Positions 37,801-46,726 of a stretch of DNA of 64,000 nt are shown here, in pieces. Source of the DNA: Promethearchaeota archaeon (lineage in GTDB: Archaea; Asgardarchaeota; Lokiarchaeia; Sigyniarchaeales; SOKP01). Location of the stretch: assembly GCA_016840085.1 (NCBI GenBank), contig JAEOTA010000036.1, forward strand, positions 1 to 64,000, in the 5' to 3' direction. The translations under genes and the position numbers were made by a program. Numbering within the stretch: position 1 is the first letter of the stretch; each line of letters starts with the position of its first letter. Below the pieces are notes generated by a model that was given only the letters and a program-made list of their open reading frames with translations, was not told the origin of the DNA and did not search any database.

Positions 37801-38553
37801 GCGAGAAATCTTATATATGCAAATAAAAGGGGAACAAATTATTCTAATGACAAGATAACATCAATTCTAGTTCATTGTGTTGATCCAGTAAATATTACCA
37901 CTAGTAAGAATGTGCTAATGCAAAATCTAGATTTTATGATGGGTGGAAACTGGACAATAGTCGATCTTAAAAGTTTCACACTTCAAATTAGAACTAATGT
38001 ATATGATTGGTTTGCATGGGTGGACAAAGGGGTAAAAGATGAAATTGTCTTAGAAGAATTAATCAACTACATAGAAGATAGAGGGTATCTTATAATATTT
38101 GCTTTTACAAAATCCTTTATGAGTTCCATATTCAGAACTATGCTTAATTTAATTGTCTTCATAACAAATGGCTTACTAATCTTTTCCATAATAATAGCAA
38201 TGATTGGGTTGACACTTCATAGTCTTCTCACAACCATGGCAAGAAGGAGGGAAATAGGAATGCTCAGATCAATAGGATTAAGTAAAAAGGGTGTAATACG
38301 ATCAATTTCAGGAGAAACTTTAATTTTAGCACTTTTAGGTCTATTTACAGGTATTTTTGCAGGTATAATTCAAGGCACATTGATGGTGGATACTATACCC
38401 TCGGGTGGATTCCTTACAGTCACTTGGACAATTCCTTGGTTAACTATTGGCATTTTGGTAGCAACTGTCTTACTTACTGTAATTCTGAGCTCACGATATC
38501 CAGCAAAATGGGCAGCAAATTTAAATATTATAGATGCGGTGAGAACCAGATAA
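34858..38553 (+). CDS. double-length FtsX/MacB-type ABC permease
   Basis: The 1231-residue membrane protein contains two FtsX units. Each begins with a membrane helix after a basic N-terminus (NMKRRKIRYILTTITLV; NILRHRKRTTLTFIMIA), followed by a large extracytoplasmic domain and a core of three helices containing a coupling motif (QEYETGMFQAIGASKSE; RREIGMLRSIGLSKKG). MacB-type exporters act in lipoprotein or peptide export by mechanotransmission. It is the first gene of a three-gene operon with two ATPases, 22 and 16 bp apart. The fused arrangement gives a complete pseudo-heterodimer in one chain. Confidence 0.85.
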   Translation: MGVITKIALRNMKRRKIRYILTTITLVISVALFGGVMIVSDSFNVMMLDTIDKQLGTADILIRSANSTDGWFKPNEIHGEIEDVKHVESVAYRISGFNVHISATDSGNQVDNSTRTGIYGINHQDLNEKELGAEPYILDSVSDGDTIEKLLDYIDENTGDRVLVISESLKIQLGKDFKANDSVWILPKEGELLGYDLLNTGTWIEYTVVAIIRDIGEARDFDPEDPSESTMFSQGPGIYTNINNTHELVDGTENHTGEYNLGVVGVDDIYSVSSVAKKIESNLIDLNDEKDWKVNDLKSDSLEMIETTMSTMRTMFMIFGLIALILSIILMMNIFNIIKKEQEYETGMFQAIGASKSETFKMFLTQGTVMGIIGASIGTIFSYFISYVIFSVTLQTIQTIAAQMGGFSISEFDIVLYPTTLIITFVVGLVSCVVASLYPSWKASRKPIIECLNPIEEKSKREKKHYWRRLIFFILGGLLIFYGAWLMISPPEATTEIQTTPGPPQGMVLSMFAPILILFGIIWIMALSIKPLNKAFVALFSPYLRKTRLLTEKNILRHRKRTTLTFIMIALTTSFLIGMSVVMDSMRAGVNTTVNDFMGADIRVYTFNTPRSFEDGLINQTGVDDVMGVSHQNAQIRIDSDWIGRSLLDTEWNDSIMINVIDTAKIKEHMTKTIIISPSKMTLREMMDEIEIGNNIIIDEEFADDYDVKVGEYLLIKFSLGTTYANLTAILDGDIYNAHEDTIIVNMSVIAIVRTIQGFSTVNLMGLSEGKTYNMFVSWGTYEEIASKNLPGGGTDMIFRQLAQTGNETIDRFLPNWFNFSTVETILNSIGGIDYYTTRMDIFTPIYNGSDIDSMASVVGIHTNSNGKLKSDSYFGNNSLINQTTEYSGSTMEELLNTTTENICVVDETFIKNHPSIKIGDNISILPQDSFPLPPDAWPKFEVIGIIEAPTLYNTERYNWVAGFETGFDVGGNSVYINYEKARNLIYANKRGTNYSNDKITSILVHCVDPVNITTSKNVLMQNLDFMMGGNWTIVDLKSFTLQIRTNVYDWFAWVDKGVKDEIVLEELINYIEDRGYLIIFAFTKSFMSSIFRTMLNLIVFITNGLLIFSIIIAMIGLTLHSLLTTMARRREIGMLRSIGLSKKGVIRSISGETLILALLGLFTGIFAGIIQGTLMVDTIPSGGFLTVTWTIPWLTIGILVATVLLTVILSSRYPAKWAANLNIIDAVRTR

Positions 38554-38575
38554 TTCTAATAGAAAATAGAAAAAG

Positions 38576-39388
38576 GTGGTAAAAATATCAACTAAAAAGA
38601 AGAAAGTAAGAATGAATAAAGAACAAAGGTCAACAGCAAGAGCAGTTAGGATAGATCCTGATATAGTTCTTGATGTGCATGATCTTATTAAAACTTACAC
38701 AGTAGGCAATTCCACAATTACAGCACTTAATAAAGTTAGCCTAACAGTTAGAAAAGGTGAATTTATCGCAATTCAAGGTCCATCTGGTTCAGGTAAAACA
38801 ACTTTAATAAATTGTCTAGGCGCTCTTGATTTCCCAGATTCAGGCAAGATCATATATAATGTTGACAATAAGGGAATGGGACTTGATGTCACACAAATGA
38901 CAAATAAACAACATAAAAAAATGAGATTGAGAAAAATTGGATTGATTTTTCAATTTTACAATCTTTTTCCAATTCTTACAGCCTACGAGAACGTAGAGCT
39001 TCCAATGGTGTTAGATAAAAAGGATCCTAAAGTAAGAGAAGAAAAAGTTAGAAACCTTTTAAAAAGAATTGGGCTTGATGAACGAATGGAACATCTACCC
39101 ACGCAGATGTCGGGTGGAGAACAACAGAGAGTCACAATAGCAAGAGCTTTAGTTAATGAACCTCTTATTATTCTTGCTGATGAACCTACAGGGGAACTTG
39201 ATACAGAGACTACTACAAATATTATGAAAATTTTCCTTGACTTAAAAAATGCTGGAGAGTCAATTTTAATGGTCACCCATAATAGAAGAATAGCTGAAGT
39301 AGCTGATAGGATTATAACTCTCACTGATGGAGAATTTGTTGGTGAAAAAATTGGTGGAAAACCAATTGAAGAAATCTATAATTTTTAA
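38576..39388 (+). CDS. ABC transporter ATPase (MacB/LolD type), subunit 1
   Basis: The 270-residue ATPase has Walker A GPSGSGKTT, Q-loop FQFYNLFP, signature MSGGEQQR, Walker B LIILADEPTGELD and the switch His in MVTHNRR. All catalytic residues are present. A basic extension of about 35 residues (STKKKKVRMNKEQR) precedes the domain. Start is GTG at 38576. It partners the fused FtsX permease and the next ATPase. Confidence 0.88.
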   Translation: MVKISTKKKKVRMNKEQRSTARAVRIDPDIVLDVHDLIKTYTVGNSTITALNKVSLTVRKGEFIAIQGPSGSGKTTLINCLGALDFPDSGKIIYNVDNKGMGLDVTQMTNKQHKKMRLRKIGLIFQFYNLFPILTAYENVELPMVLDKKDPKVREEKVRNLLKRIGLDERMEHLPTQMSGGEQQRVTIARALVNEPLIILADEPTGELDTETTTNIMKIFLDLKNAGESILMVTHNRRIAEVADRIITLTDGEFVGEKIGGKPIEEIYNF

Positions 39389-39404
39389 CTTTGAGGTATA
39401 CAAT

Positions 39405-40169
39405 ATGAGAAAAGCTAAAAAGAGTGAAGAGCAAGGGTTAATATCTCAGGAAGTAAAAGACTCTGAATTAGATCCTAATGCTATGATCCAAACATTTGAT
39501 TTAACTAAAATTTACAATATTACTGAAGGGATTGAAATTAGAGCCTTAAATGGAGTTAGCATAGATATTAAGAAGGGGGAATTTGTTTCAGTTATGGGAC
39601 CCTCAGGTTCTGGAAAAACTACACTTTTGAACATGATTGGGGCTCTTGATAATCCTACAAGTGGTGCTGTGTACATAAACAGAACAAATATAGCTCATAT
39701 GGATGATACACAACGTACAAATTTAAGACTTAAACAAATAGGATTTATTTTTCAGTTTTATAATCTAGTGCCAGTGCTATCAGCGTATGAAAATGTGGAG
39801 CTTCCCATGGTTTTTGCCGGTAGACCTAAAGAGGAAATAGAACGAAATGTTACTAAATTTCTTAACCTTGTAGGCATAATAGAGAAGAAGGATCACTTAC
39901 CTTCAGAACTTTCAAGTGGAGAGCAACAAAGAGTTGCTATCGCACGTGCATTATGCAATGAACCCTCTATTTTAATTGCTGATGAGCCAACAGGCGAACT
40001 CGATACAAAGATGGGTATGGAGATAGTTAAACTATTACGAGAACTTAATTTAGAACTTAATCAAACGATTTTAATGGTAACACACGATCCTATGGTGGGT
40101 ACCCTCGCTGAAAGAATACTAAAAATGCGAGATGGTAAAATAATCGCTACTGAAACCACAAAAAATTAA
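39405..40169 (+). CDS. ABC transporter ATPase (MacB/LolD type), subunit 2
   Basis: The 254-residue ATPase has Walker A GPSGSGKTT, Q-loop FQFYNLVP, signature LSSGEQQR, Walker B ILIADEPTGELD and switch His in MVTHDP. I start it at ATG 39405, behind GAGGT, because the longer reading from 39327 would overlap the upstream gene by 62 bp. It is related to, but distinct from, subunit 1, so the exporter probably uses a heterodimer of ATPases, matching the two permease halves. Confidence 0.88.
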   Translation: MRKAKKSEEQGLISQEVKDSELDPNAMIQTFDLTKIYNITEGIEIRALNGVSIDIKKGEFVSVMGPSGSGKTTLLNMIGALDNPTSGAVYINRTNIAHMDDTQRTNLRLKQIGFIFQFYNLVPVLSAYENVELPMVFAGRPKEEIERNVTKFLNLVGIIEKKDHLPSELSSGEQQRVAIARALCNEPSILIADEPTGELDTKMGMEIVKLLRELNLELNQTILMVTHDPMVGTLAERILKMRDGKIIATETTKN

Positions 40170-40359
40170 CCATATTTTATTGTTTTTTTATTGACTTCTA
40201 ACTTTTAAAATTTGTAAAGAAGAACTATGATTAACTTAAGCATTGAATTCTTTTTTTAGCTTCTTTTTAATCTTAAAAATTTAATTACAATAAAAAATTA
40301 AGATTAATTAATATAAATTCTTTCAAATTATAAAAAATACTTTTAGAATTGACGAAAAA

Positions 40360-41619
40360 ATGTTTCAAGAGAAAATTATTAATGATCAAATCCTTGAAAA
40401 GATGTCATTGGAAAATGTCTTTAAAATCTTCAATGATAACGTTTTTTCAATGCTAAATGAAGAGGAACGAGAATATTGCCATAAGCTTCAAGAGTTTTGC
40501 TTAGATCTTAACCCTAGAATCGATAAATCAAAGGATGTATATGGTTTACTCCCAGAACTTGGAAAGCACGGGTATATTCAACGAATAAATCAATGGAGAG
40601 ATTTCAAACCTGTTGGAATGAAAAAAGAAATCTTATTAGGAGCTCATATTTCTATTCTAGATCCGCAATTAGAATTAGCACGTTTAGCAAGTGGGATATT
40701 ATGTGGTAATCCAACCTTTCATTATTACCAATATGGAGGAGGATATGATACTGCACTCAAGATCCAAGATGAACTATTATCTGGGCAAAAAGTAGGGTGT
40801 ATTGGGATTACTGAACCCGAAAGAGGTTCAGATGCCGTAAATTTAACAACTATATGCACAAAAACAGATGATGGAGCTATTTTTAACGGAGAAAAAGTAT
40901 ATACTACAAACGGACCGAGCGCGGACTACTTTTGTTGTTATGGTGTTTATGATGAAACAAATCCACGAGATACTATGGTACAAGCAATTATTGCCCGAGA
41001 ATTCGGAGTAAAAACTGAACGTCTAAAAATTACTTCTGTACCTCGAGTTCATATTGCGCATACAATATTGGACAATGTTTTTGTCCCTAAAGACTATATA
41101 CTTGCAGATGATGGACTTGGATACAAAAGACTATTTGAAGGTTTAGTTCCTGAGAGACTTTCAATAATGGGTAGCGGTATAGGAATCTGTTGGGCAGGAT
41201 TAATATATGGCATTATCTATACCAATTTGAGAAAACAATTTGGAAAACCTGTTATCAGATATCAAGGGGTTGGTTACGGTTTGGCAGATTTATTAGCAAA
41301 ATCTAACGCTGCAACTGCATTGGCTTTACAAGCGGCAACTGTTTATGATGAAAAAATTCTATTTACGGAAGAACCTTCAAAAGAAGCGGAAAAATGGGTT
41401 GCTGCGATCTCTTCACAAGGTAAGTACTATGTCGCCAGACTTACCCATGATGTTTGTTATGAAGTTCAACAGCATATGGGAGGTATATCGATCACAGATA
41501 ATACTCCTGTTGATGAATTAGTAGATGTAAGTAAAATAGAAGAGGTTATAGGCGGCTCACGTAATATTCAATTACTTTTAATCCAAGGACAAATTCAGAG
41601 ATACGTAAGGTTATTATAA
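40360..41619 (+). CDS. acyl-CoA dehydrogenase
   Basis: The 419-residue flavoprotein has the ACAD signatures: CIGITEPERGSDAVNL (FAD and substrate loop), TTNGPSADYFC, FGKPVIRYQGVGYGLADL and QQHMGGISITDNTPVDEL. The C-terminal catalytic-base region reads IGGSRNIQ where medium-chain enzymes have YEGT, so the base must be at another site, as in isovaleryl-CoA-type enzymes. It introduces the 2,3 double bond of acyl-CoAs; no electron-transfer flavoprotein genes lie nearby. A single transcription unit with a 190-bp upstream gap. Confidence 0.85.
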   Translation: MFQEKIINDQILEKMSLENVFKIFNDNVFSMLNEEEREYCHKLQEFCLDLNPRIDKSKDVYGLLPELGKHGYIQRINQWRDFKPVGMKKEILLGAHISILDPQLELARLASGILCGNPTFHYYQYGGGYDTALKIQDELLSGQKVGCIGITEPERGSDAVNLTTICTKTDDGAIFNGEKVYTTNGPSADYFCCYGVYDETNPRDTMVQAIIAREFGVKTERLKITSVPRVHIAHTILDNVFVPKDYILADDGLGYKRLFEGLVPERLSIMGSGIGICWAGLIYGIIYTNLRKQFGKPVIRYQGVGYGLADLLAKSNAATALALQAATVYDEKILFTEEPSKEAEKWVAAISSQGKYYVARLTHDVCYEVQQHMGGISITDNTPVDELVDVSKIEEVIGGSRNIQLLLIQGQIQRYVRLL

Positions 41620-41691
41620 TTTTTTTCTTTTTATTTCTTTTTTTATTATTTTGGTATATTTCTTGATTTTTACTGCATTCTCTGCTTTTTA

Positions 41692-42456
41692 CTATGTGCT
41701 AATCAAGCTAATAATTGATGCAATTATGGATCTTAAGCTAATTCCTAAAAGGAAACAAAATATAATGATCTGGAATTTTTTTACAGGTATTTTTGGAGTA
41801 ATCTGATGACCAAATTTAGTTCCAAGTATTATGATAGGAAATGCCAACAAAAAAACCAAAAGTAATTCATTTGGGAACACATTTTCAATAAAATAGAATG
41901 GAATTCTTGAAATTGATAATATTGTTCCAATTGCTGCAAAATTTTCAATAAAACTTTCTCGATAATGTCCAGTTTTTTCTAATAATGCTACATTAAGGGG
42001 TCCCGCTGCACTAATTAAACCTGTTAACAAACCATAAGAAAAACCACCTAATATAATAAAAGGAGATGATGAATTTATTTCTTTTTGCATTTCAACATCA
42101 GATGGGCTCTTGATGTATTGCATGAGTTTTAAAATAGAATAACAAAAAATAAAAAGACCCAAAATTAATTCAATCCATTCTAAACGAATATTAATCAGAA
42201 GATAAGTCCCAAGAATCGTAGCAGGGATTCCAAATAATAAGAATCGAAAAAAATATCCCTTATCTAAAAAATCTCGATACTTAATGAAATTGGTTAAAGC
42301 AGGTAAGGTTCCCCAAAGATTCACAAGTATAATAGCAGTTTTAACTCCGATTATTGGAGTTATAACAGGAATTAATAATAACGCATCACCAAACCCAATA
42401 ATTCCATAAACCATACTTGAAAAGAAAATTGGAATTAAAATCAGATAGATCATCAT
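41692..42456 (-). CDS. TSUP family (TauE/SafE) permease
   Basis: The 254-residue protein has about seven or eight membrane helices. It begins with FFSSMVYGIIGFGDALLLIP, and the second half repeats the pattern with GGFSYGLLTGLISAAGPLNV, the inverted-repeat glycine motifs of TauE/SafE transporters. Members export or import sulfite, sulfonates or other organic anions. Substrate unknown. Confidence 0.75.
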   Translation of the reverse strand: MMIYLILIPIFFSSMVYGIIGFGDALLLIPVITPIIGVKTAIILVNLWGTLPALTNFIKYRDFLDKGYFFRFLLFGIPATILGTYLLINIRLEWIELILGLFIFCYSILKLMQYIKSPSDVEMQKEINSSSPFIILGGFSYGLLTGLISAAGPLNVALLEKTGHYRESFIENFAAIGTILSISRIPFYFIENVFPNELLLVFLLAFPIIILGTKFGHQITPKIPVKKFQIIIFCFLLGISLRSIIASIISLIST

Positions 42457-42544
42457 ATTATAAGATTTCTTAATTTAGTCTGTTTAAAAAAATTTGAGGT
42501 TTAAATCTCAATTTTTAAAGAAAAAGTTTAGATAATAGATTGGT

Positions 42545-43939
42545 TTAAGTTTTGCGATAAAGATATCTATCATATGTAGCAAATTTCACTCTTTTTGTTG
42601 TTTGGTCCCTGACAAATCTAATACTTTCCCTCATCATAGGTAAAGTACTACAAACAGTAAATGATAAATCTTTCAGTTGTTTTGGAATCAAAGGAAAACT
42701 CATAAATCCATCATCAACCTCAATATCCGCAAAAAGGACAGTTCCTTTAAGATATATTTTTAATTCGTATAGATCGTGGGACGATTTATAAACTCCGCTG
42801 ATTTCATCTACCACTTGACTTATCTTTAATTCTTCAACATGAATCATGGGATCCAAATCAAGTAACAGAGATAAAGCAGCTCTGCCAATTATGGAAACTA
42901 TACCTGTACAAGAGTTTTGCCCAACCGAAACACCTAGTTTTTTTTCGGGGATTAGACTGAAATTGGCACAACTAGTTCCTAAACCACCTCCATGATGAAC
43001 AAAAGTGTAAGGATAGTAATCCTCTTCGTAAACCCATCCCAAGCAATATTTTGGATCTTTTCCATATCCATAAGGACTTGAAATTCTCGGAGTCCATAAT
43101 TCGTCAAATGAGTGTGAAGAAAGTAATTTTATACCTTTGTAGCTTCCTTTTTGAAGTAAACATTGAGCATAGTGCATCATTTCTTCCATTGAAACATATA
43201 AACCCCCAGGTGCGTTGAGATAGTTATAAAGTGGAACAGGTTTCTTATCGGGTACCATTTTATCACCTTCCTTCTTAGGCATGTACCCCGTTATTTTGTC
43301 ATTCAAGGGATCTTTCTCAAAGTCTTCTTTTGAAAATACTGCGCGCTTCATTTCAAGTGGCTCGAGGATTTCTTTCCGAATAAATTCAGAATAAGAAGTT
43401 TCTGTTAATTTTTCTATAATAAAACCTAAACATGTAAACATATCATTATTATAGTAAAATTTTTCACCTGGTTTAAAAATAATAAAATCTTCAGGTTCAC
43501 CAAGATGGGCAATAAAATCATCTCGACTTGAGGCGGGAAATACTTTTCTATAATCTCCAAATGTATAAAATAATGAAGCTAATCCCCCATCAGCAGCAGG
43601 AACTCCACTTGAATGTGATAAAATATGCATTATCTGGATATCAAGATGACTTGTAAAAGGAGCAAAATTTAGATATTTGGATACAGAATCATCTAGAGAT
43701 AACTTATCCCTCTCTATAAGCTTCATAATTCCGAACGCTGTTAACGATTTGGTTATACTACCAATCCCAATAAGAGTCTGAGGAGTCATTGGAAGAAATG
43801 CTTCAAGATCACGAGCTCCAAATCCTTTTGAATAAATGGTCTGGTCTTCCTGGAAAATACTAATAGCAAGTCCAGGAATTTTATATTTTCGCATATAGTT
43901 GCGAATAATCTTTTCTAATTGTAGGAATTTTTTTTCCAT
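42545..43939 (-). CDS. beta-lactamase-family serine hydrolase
   Basis: The 464-residue protein belongs to the class C beta-lactamase/D-alanyl esterase-like family. The nucleophile motif is SITKS (SxxK, near residues 62-65), the second motif is YNND and the third is HHGGGLG. A C-terminal beta domain of about 100 residues follows. No signal peptide is visible, so it acts in the cytoplasm unless exported otherwise. Archaea lack peptidoglycan, so esterase or peptidase activity on a small substrate is more likely than beta-lactam hydrolysis. Confidence 0.8.
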   Translation of the reverse strand: MEKKFLQLEKIIRNYMRKYKIPGLAISIFQEDQTIYSKGFGARDLEAFLPMTPQTLIGIGSITKSLTAFGIMKLIERDKLSLDDSVSKYLNFAPFTSHLDIQIMHILSHSSGVPAADGGLASLFYTFGDYRKVFPASSRDDFIAHLGEPEDFIIFKPGEKFYYNNDMFTCLGFIIEKLTETSYSEFIRKEILEPLEMKRAVFSKEDFEKDPLNDKITGYMPKKEGDKMVPDKKPVPLYNYLNAPGGLYVSMEEMMHYAQCLLQKGSYKGIKLLSSHSFDELWTPRISSPYGYGKDPKYCLGWVYEEDYYPYTFVHHGGGLGTSCANFSLIPEKKLGVSVGQNSCTGIVSIIGRAALSLLLDLDPMIHVEELKISQVVDEISGVYKSSHDLYELKIYLKGTVLFADIEVDDGFMSFPLIPKQLKDLSFTVCSTLPMMRESIRFVRDQTTKRVKFATYDRYLYRKT

Positions 43940-44007
43940 AATTTCTCTCTTTCCTTAATTTTATTGTAAATTTTTTTATGCAAATTAAATTAGCTATTTA
44001 TAAAATC

Positions 44008-44751
44008 TTAATATTTATCATTAATTTTTTTCTGAGGACTTTTTTTCTTTTTCCCAAAAAGGATTTTTTGGTTTTTTTCTACAAACTTCCAACCAAAACC
44101 AGTAAGGTCCTCAAGTGGGCCTTGTATAGATTTCGGATTTCCTGTCCTAGTATATAAAATCTCTGTATGTCTTATTGCTTTAAATACTTGATAAGGTGTT
44201 TTATACTTTTCAATCAATGTTTTCGCCTTTTTTGGGCCTATATCTTCTAAGCCTTCAATAATAAAGGAACGTCTCTCTTTTTTAGACATTTCTTTGGGCG
44301 CTTTCCTTGAAAGTATTGGCATACCATCTTTTCCTCCTTGTTCTCTATTTGCAATTCTTTCTATTACTATCGCAGTATCTTCAATATTCCTAGTAGGGAT
44401 AACAGAAATACCTAATTTGTATGATATAAAGGAAAGGGCACCATAAATTGATGAGATCTTCATGCCGGTATTTTCGAACACCTCATCATTTAGTCCCTCT
44501 AATATCAAGATTGGATAGTCATATGTCTCTTTTAATCGTAATAACTGATCAAATAATCGATTGTCCATGATTGAGGAAACGAAATCAAATCCTTCTTTTC
44601 TTTCAATTGCAACATCATTAGTAATAACAATATCTGCTACATCTAATTGTTTTGATTCGTAAGTTATTGTATCTTTTTTCTTATCTAATATAGTTTTAAG
44701 TTTGTTCTCTCTATGATCAATTATTACATGAAGAATCTTATTTTGGCTCAT
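44008..44751 (-). CDS. XPF/ERCC4-type nuclease without helicase
   Basis: The 247-residue protein has an ERCC4 nuclease domain with DHREN (D12), VAD (D40) and the signature IERKxxxDF (E50, R51, K52, D56), followed by helix-hairpin-helix motifs (LEDIGPKKAKTLIEKYKTPY) and a basic tail. The layout is that of the short archaeal XPF that cuts 3-prime flaps and branched DNA as a dimer, often with PCNA. The usual PCNA-binding tail is not obvious at the C-terminus (KKKSPQKKINDKY). Confidence 0.87.
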   Translation of the reverse strand: MSQNKILHVIIDHRENKLKTILDKKKDTITYESKQLDVADIVITNDVAIERKEGFDFVSSIMDNRLFDQLLRLKETYDYPILILEGLNDEVFENTGMKISSIYGALSFISYKLGISVIPTRNIEDTAIVIERIANREQGGKDGMPILSRKAPKEMSKKERRSFIIEGLEDIGPKKAKTLIEKYKTPYQVFKAIRHTEILYTRTGNPKSIQGPLEDLTGFGWKFVEKNQKILFGKKKKSPQKKINDKY

Positions 44752-44859
44752 ATTTCAAAATAAAAATAAATACGTTAGGTATTAAATATTTCACATTAGA
44801 ATTATTAAACTAATAATTTCGAAATTTAAAATAAAAAGAACAATTGCAAATTTTTAGGG

Positions 44860-45375
44860 TCATTCATGATAAAATCCTTCTTTCGATTTAATGTAATCCT
44901 TGTTTTTAATCGGAGTTTGTAAACTCCCTTTTAAATAATTTTTGATATCTTCAGCATGATATAATTTATTATGTATTAATATAAAGATCAAAATAGCAAT
45001 TCCAATAATTTCTGTTGAAAAAACGATAGGATTTGTAAATAGAGCATTGAACCAGTATAATAGTGGTTCCTCAACAATTATATAACGATAGGTAATAAAT
45101 GGATAAAATAATGGAACATAAGGTAGATCTAATATGAGATGAAGTCCCATCCCTGCTAAAAACGGAAGAGAAATCTCAAGATTTCTTTTCGATATTAAAA
45201 ACACAATTAGGAAACTTACAATAATGAAGAGTAAATTATGGGAAAAAAATCTTCCATTTCCTAAACCCAATAAAAATATTGGTTTATCTATTATATCTGG
45301 TAATAAAGAACCAATTATTAAAGCAAATCTATTAATTTTATACTTTTTGATTGTTGGAATTTCGGAAATAAGCAA
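44860..45375 (-). CDS. YdjM-like (DUF457) membrane protein
   Basis: The 171-residue protein has four or five membrane helices and the family signatures GSLLPDIIDKP, FFSHNLLF and GMGLHLILDLP; conserved His and Asp may bind metal. TTG at 45375 is the first canonical start, but the open frame continues upstream and encodes IFPIFHVAVPLL, including the N-terminal His typical of the family, just after GAGAGGG. True initiation may be at a rare ATA or ATT codon there. Function in the family is unknown. Confidence 0.6.
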   Translation of the reverse strand: MLISEIPTIKKYKINRFALIIGSLLPDIIDKPIFLLGLGNGRFFSHNLLFIIVSFLIVFLISKRNLEISLPFLAGMGLHLILDLPYVPLFYPFITYRYIIVEEPLLYWFNALFTNPIVFSTEIIGIAILIFILIHNKLYHAEDIKNYLKGSLQTPIKNKDYIKSKEGFYHE

Positions 45376-45434
45376 AGGTACTGCTACATGAAATATCGGA
45401 AAAATTAGTATTCCCTCTCTTCATAAAAAAATAA

Positions 45435-46703
45435 TTATATAAACATAATAAAATAAAATAGGTAATAAATTACAATTGCTATTATAGTGAATTCAATAGT
45501 AATCGCTAAAGCTTTTTTAATTAGATAGTTATATGGTAGGATTCTTTCAAGAAAAATATTCAAATTCTTAAAAATATTTACTATATTAGGAATTCCAAAT
45601 CCTTGAGTATTCTCATCATAACCCAAATCTGTGCTAGATTTTAAAAATAATTCTTTTATTTCATTATAAGAAGCATTTGGATTATGTTCCTTAATAAGGG
45701 CAATTATTCCTACACAAATTGCCGCAGCAACGCTTGTACCAGTGGCATTTATTGTTAAATCATTAGAAATAGGAATTTTAATTTCTGCTCCAGGCAAACA
45801 AAAGTCAGGTTTTATTCTTTTATCTAAACTAGGTCCCCTTCCACTAAAATCAGAAATTGTACGCATTTTTGTAATAGATCCTATCGTTAAAACATTCTTA
45901 GCAGCACTAGGACTCCCAATTGTATATGATTCTGGGCCATTATTGCCAGCAGGACATACTACTATTAAACCCTTTTCTACTAATAAATCACAAGCCAATG
46001 ATAAGATATCTCTCCCATCAGAAGGATTTAAAGTCGTAAAAGATATTAAAAGAATTTCAAGCTCAATTTTTTCTTTAGTTATTAAATCAAAAATGTCTAA
46101 AATATTAGAAAAATAATATTCTTGTTTTAAATTTGTAATATTGAAATCAAAAATTTTTGAATTTGGAGCAATTCCAATGAAGTTCCCTTCAGAATCTTTA
46201 AATTGATTGCATATTAAGCTAGCCAATATTGTTCCATGTGATATTTCACTTTTTAGATTGTTTTTATTACTTTTTTTTACACCCTTTTCTAAAATATATG
46301 ATTTTGAAATACTATTATATATTGAAGGGACATCTTCTTCGATGCCGGTGTCAATTATTCCTACCTTGACATTATTTCCTGTATATGAAAATTGGGAAAT
46401 TTTATAATCATTTAAATTTAAAATTTCAAAAAAATCCATAATCGATAAAAAAAGTCTTTGATCCTCTTCGATTTGTTTTATTAATTTGTCTTTTTCATAT
46501 TTTTTAATTTGATCTCTATTTAAATTCACACAAATCGAAGGAATAAAATCATATTTTGATAATATCTTTAGGTTTTTGTTATTCGATAAAAATTTATCTC
46601 GTTGTGAGGTACTTTCAAAAGAGATAATGATTCTCAATTCTAAATCATCCTTTTGATTCTTCACTTGTTTTTGAAACAATGAATAGATTTTACTATTACT
46701 CAT
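45435..46703 (-). CDS. subtilisin-like serine protease with C-terminal membrane helix
   Basis: The 422-residue S8 protease has the full triad: D118 in GIIDTG, H156 in SHGT, S324 in NATGTSVA, and oxyanion N254 in PAGNNG. Residues 20-90 resemble an I9-type inhibitory propeptide (LELRIIISFESTSQRDKF). No N-terminal signal peptide is seen, yet the last 25 residues form a membrane helix. It is therefore either tail-anchored with the catalytic domain in the cytoplasm or exported by an unusual route. Neighbouring genes give no clue. Confidence 0.82.
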   Translation of the reverse strand: MSNSKIYSLFQKQVKNQKDDLELRIIISFESTSQRDKFLSNNKNLKILSKYDFIPSICVNLNRDQIKKYEKDKLIKQIEEDQRLFLSIMDFFEILNLNDYKISQFSYTGNNVKVGIIDTGIEEDVPSIYNSISKSYILEKGVKKSNKNNLKSEISHGTILASLICNQFKDSEGNFIGIAPNSKIFDFNITNLKQEYYFSNILDIFDLITKEKIELEILLISFTTLNPSDGRDILSLACDLLVEKGLIVVCPAGNNGPESYTIGSPSAAKNVLTIGSITKMRTISDFSGRGPSLDKRIKPDFCLPGAEIKIPISNDLTINATGTSVAAAICVGIIALIKEHNPNASYNEIKELFLKSSTDLGYDENTQGFGIPNIVNIFKNLNIFLERILPYNYLIKKALAITIEFTIIAIVIYYLFYFIMFI

Positions 46704-46726
46704 ATTTGCTTAAGTGAGAACTATTT

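Noticed and set aside
41560..41600. Loss of the catalytic Glu in the acyl-CoA dehydrogenase (IGGS where YEGT occurs in medium-chain enzymes)
   Set aside because: Isovaleryl-CoA-type and other family members also have a Gly/Ala-type motif here with the base elsewhere, so this alone does not indicate an inactive enzyme.
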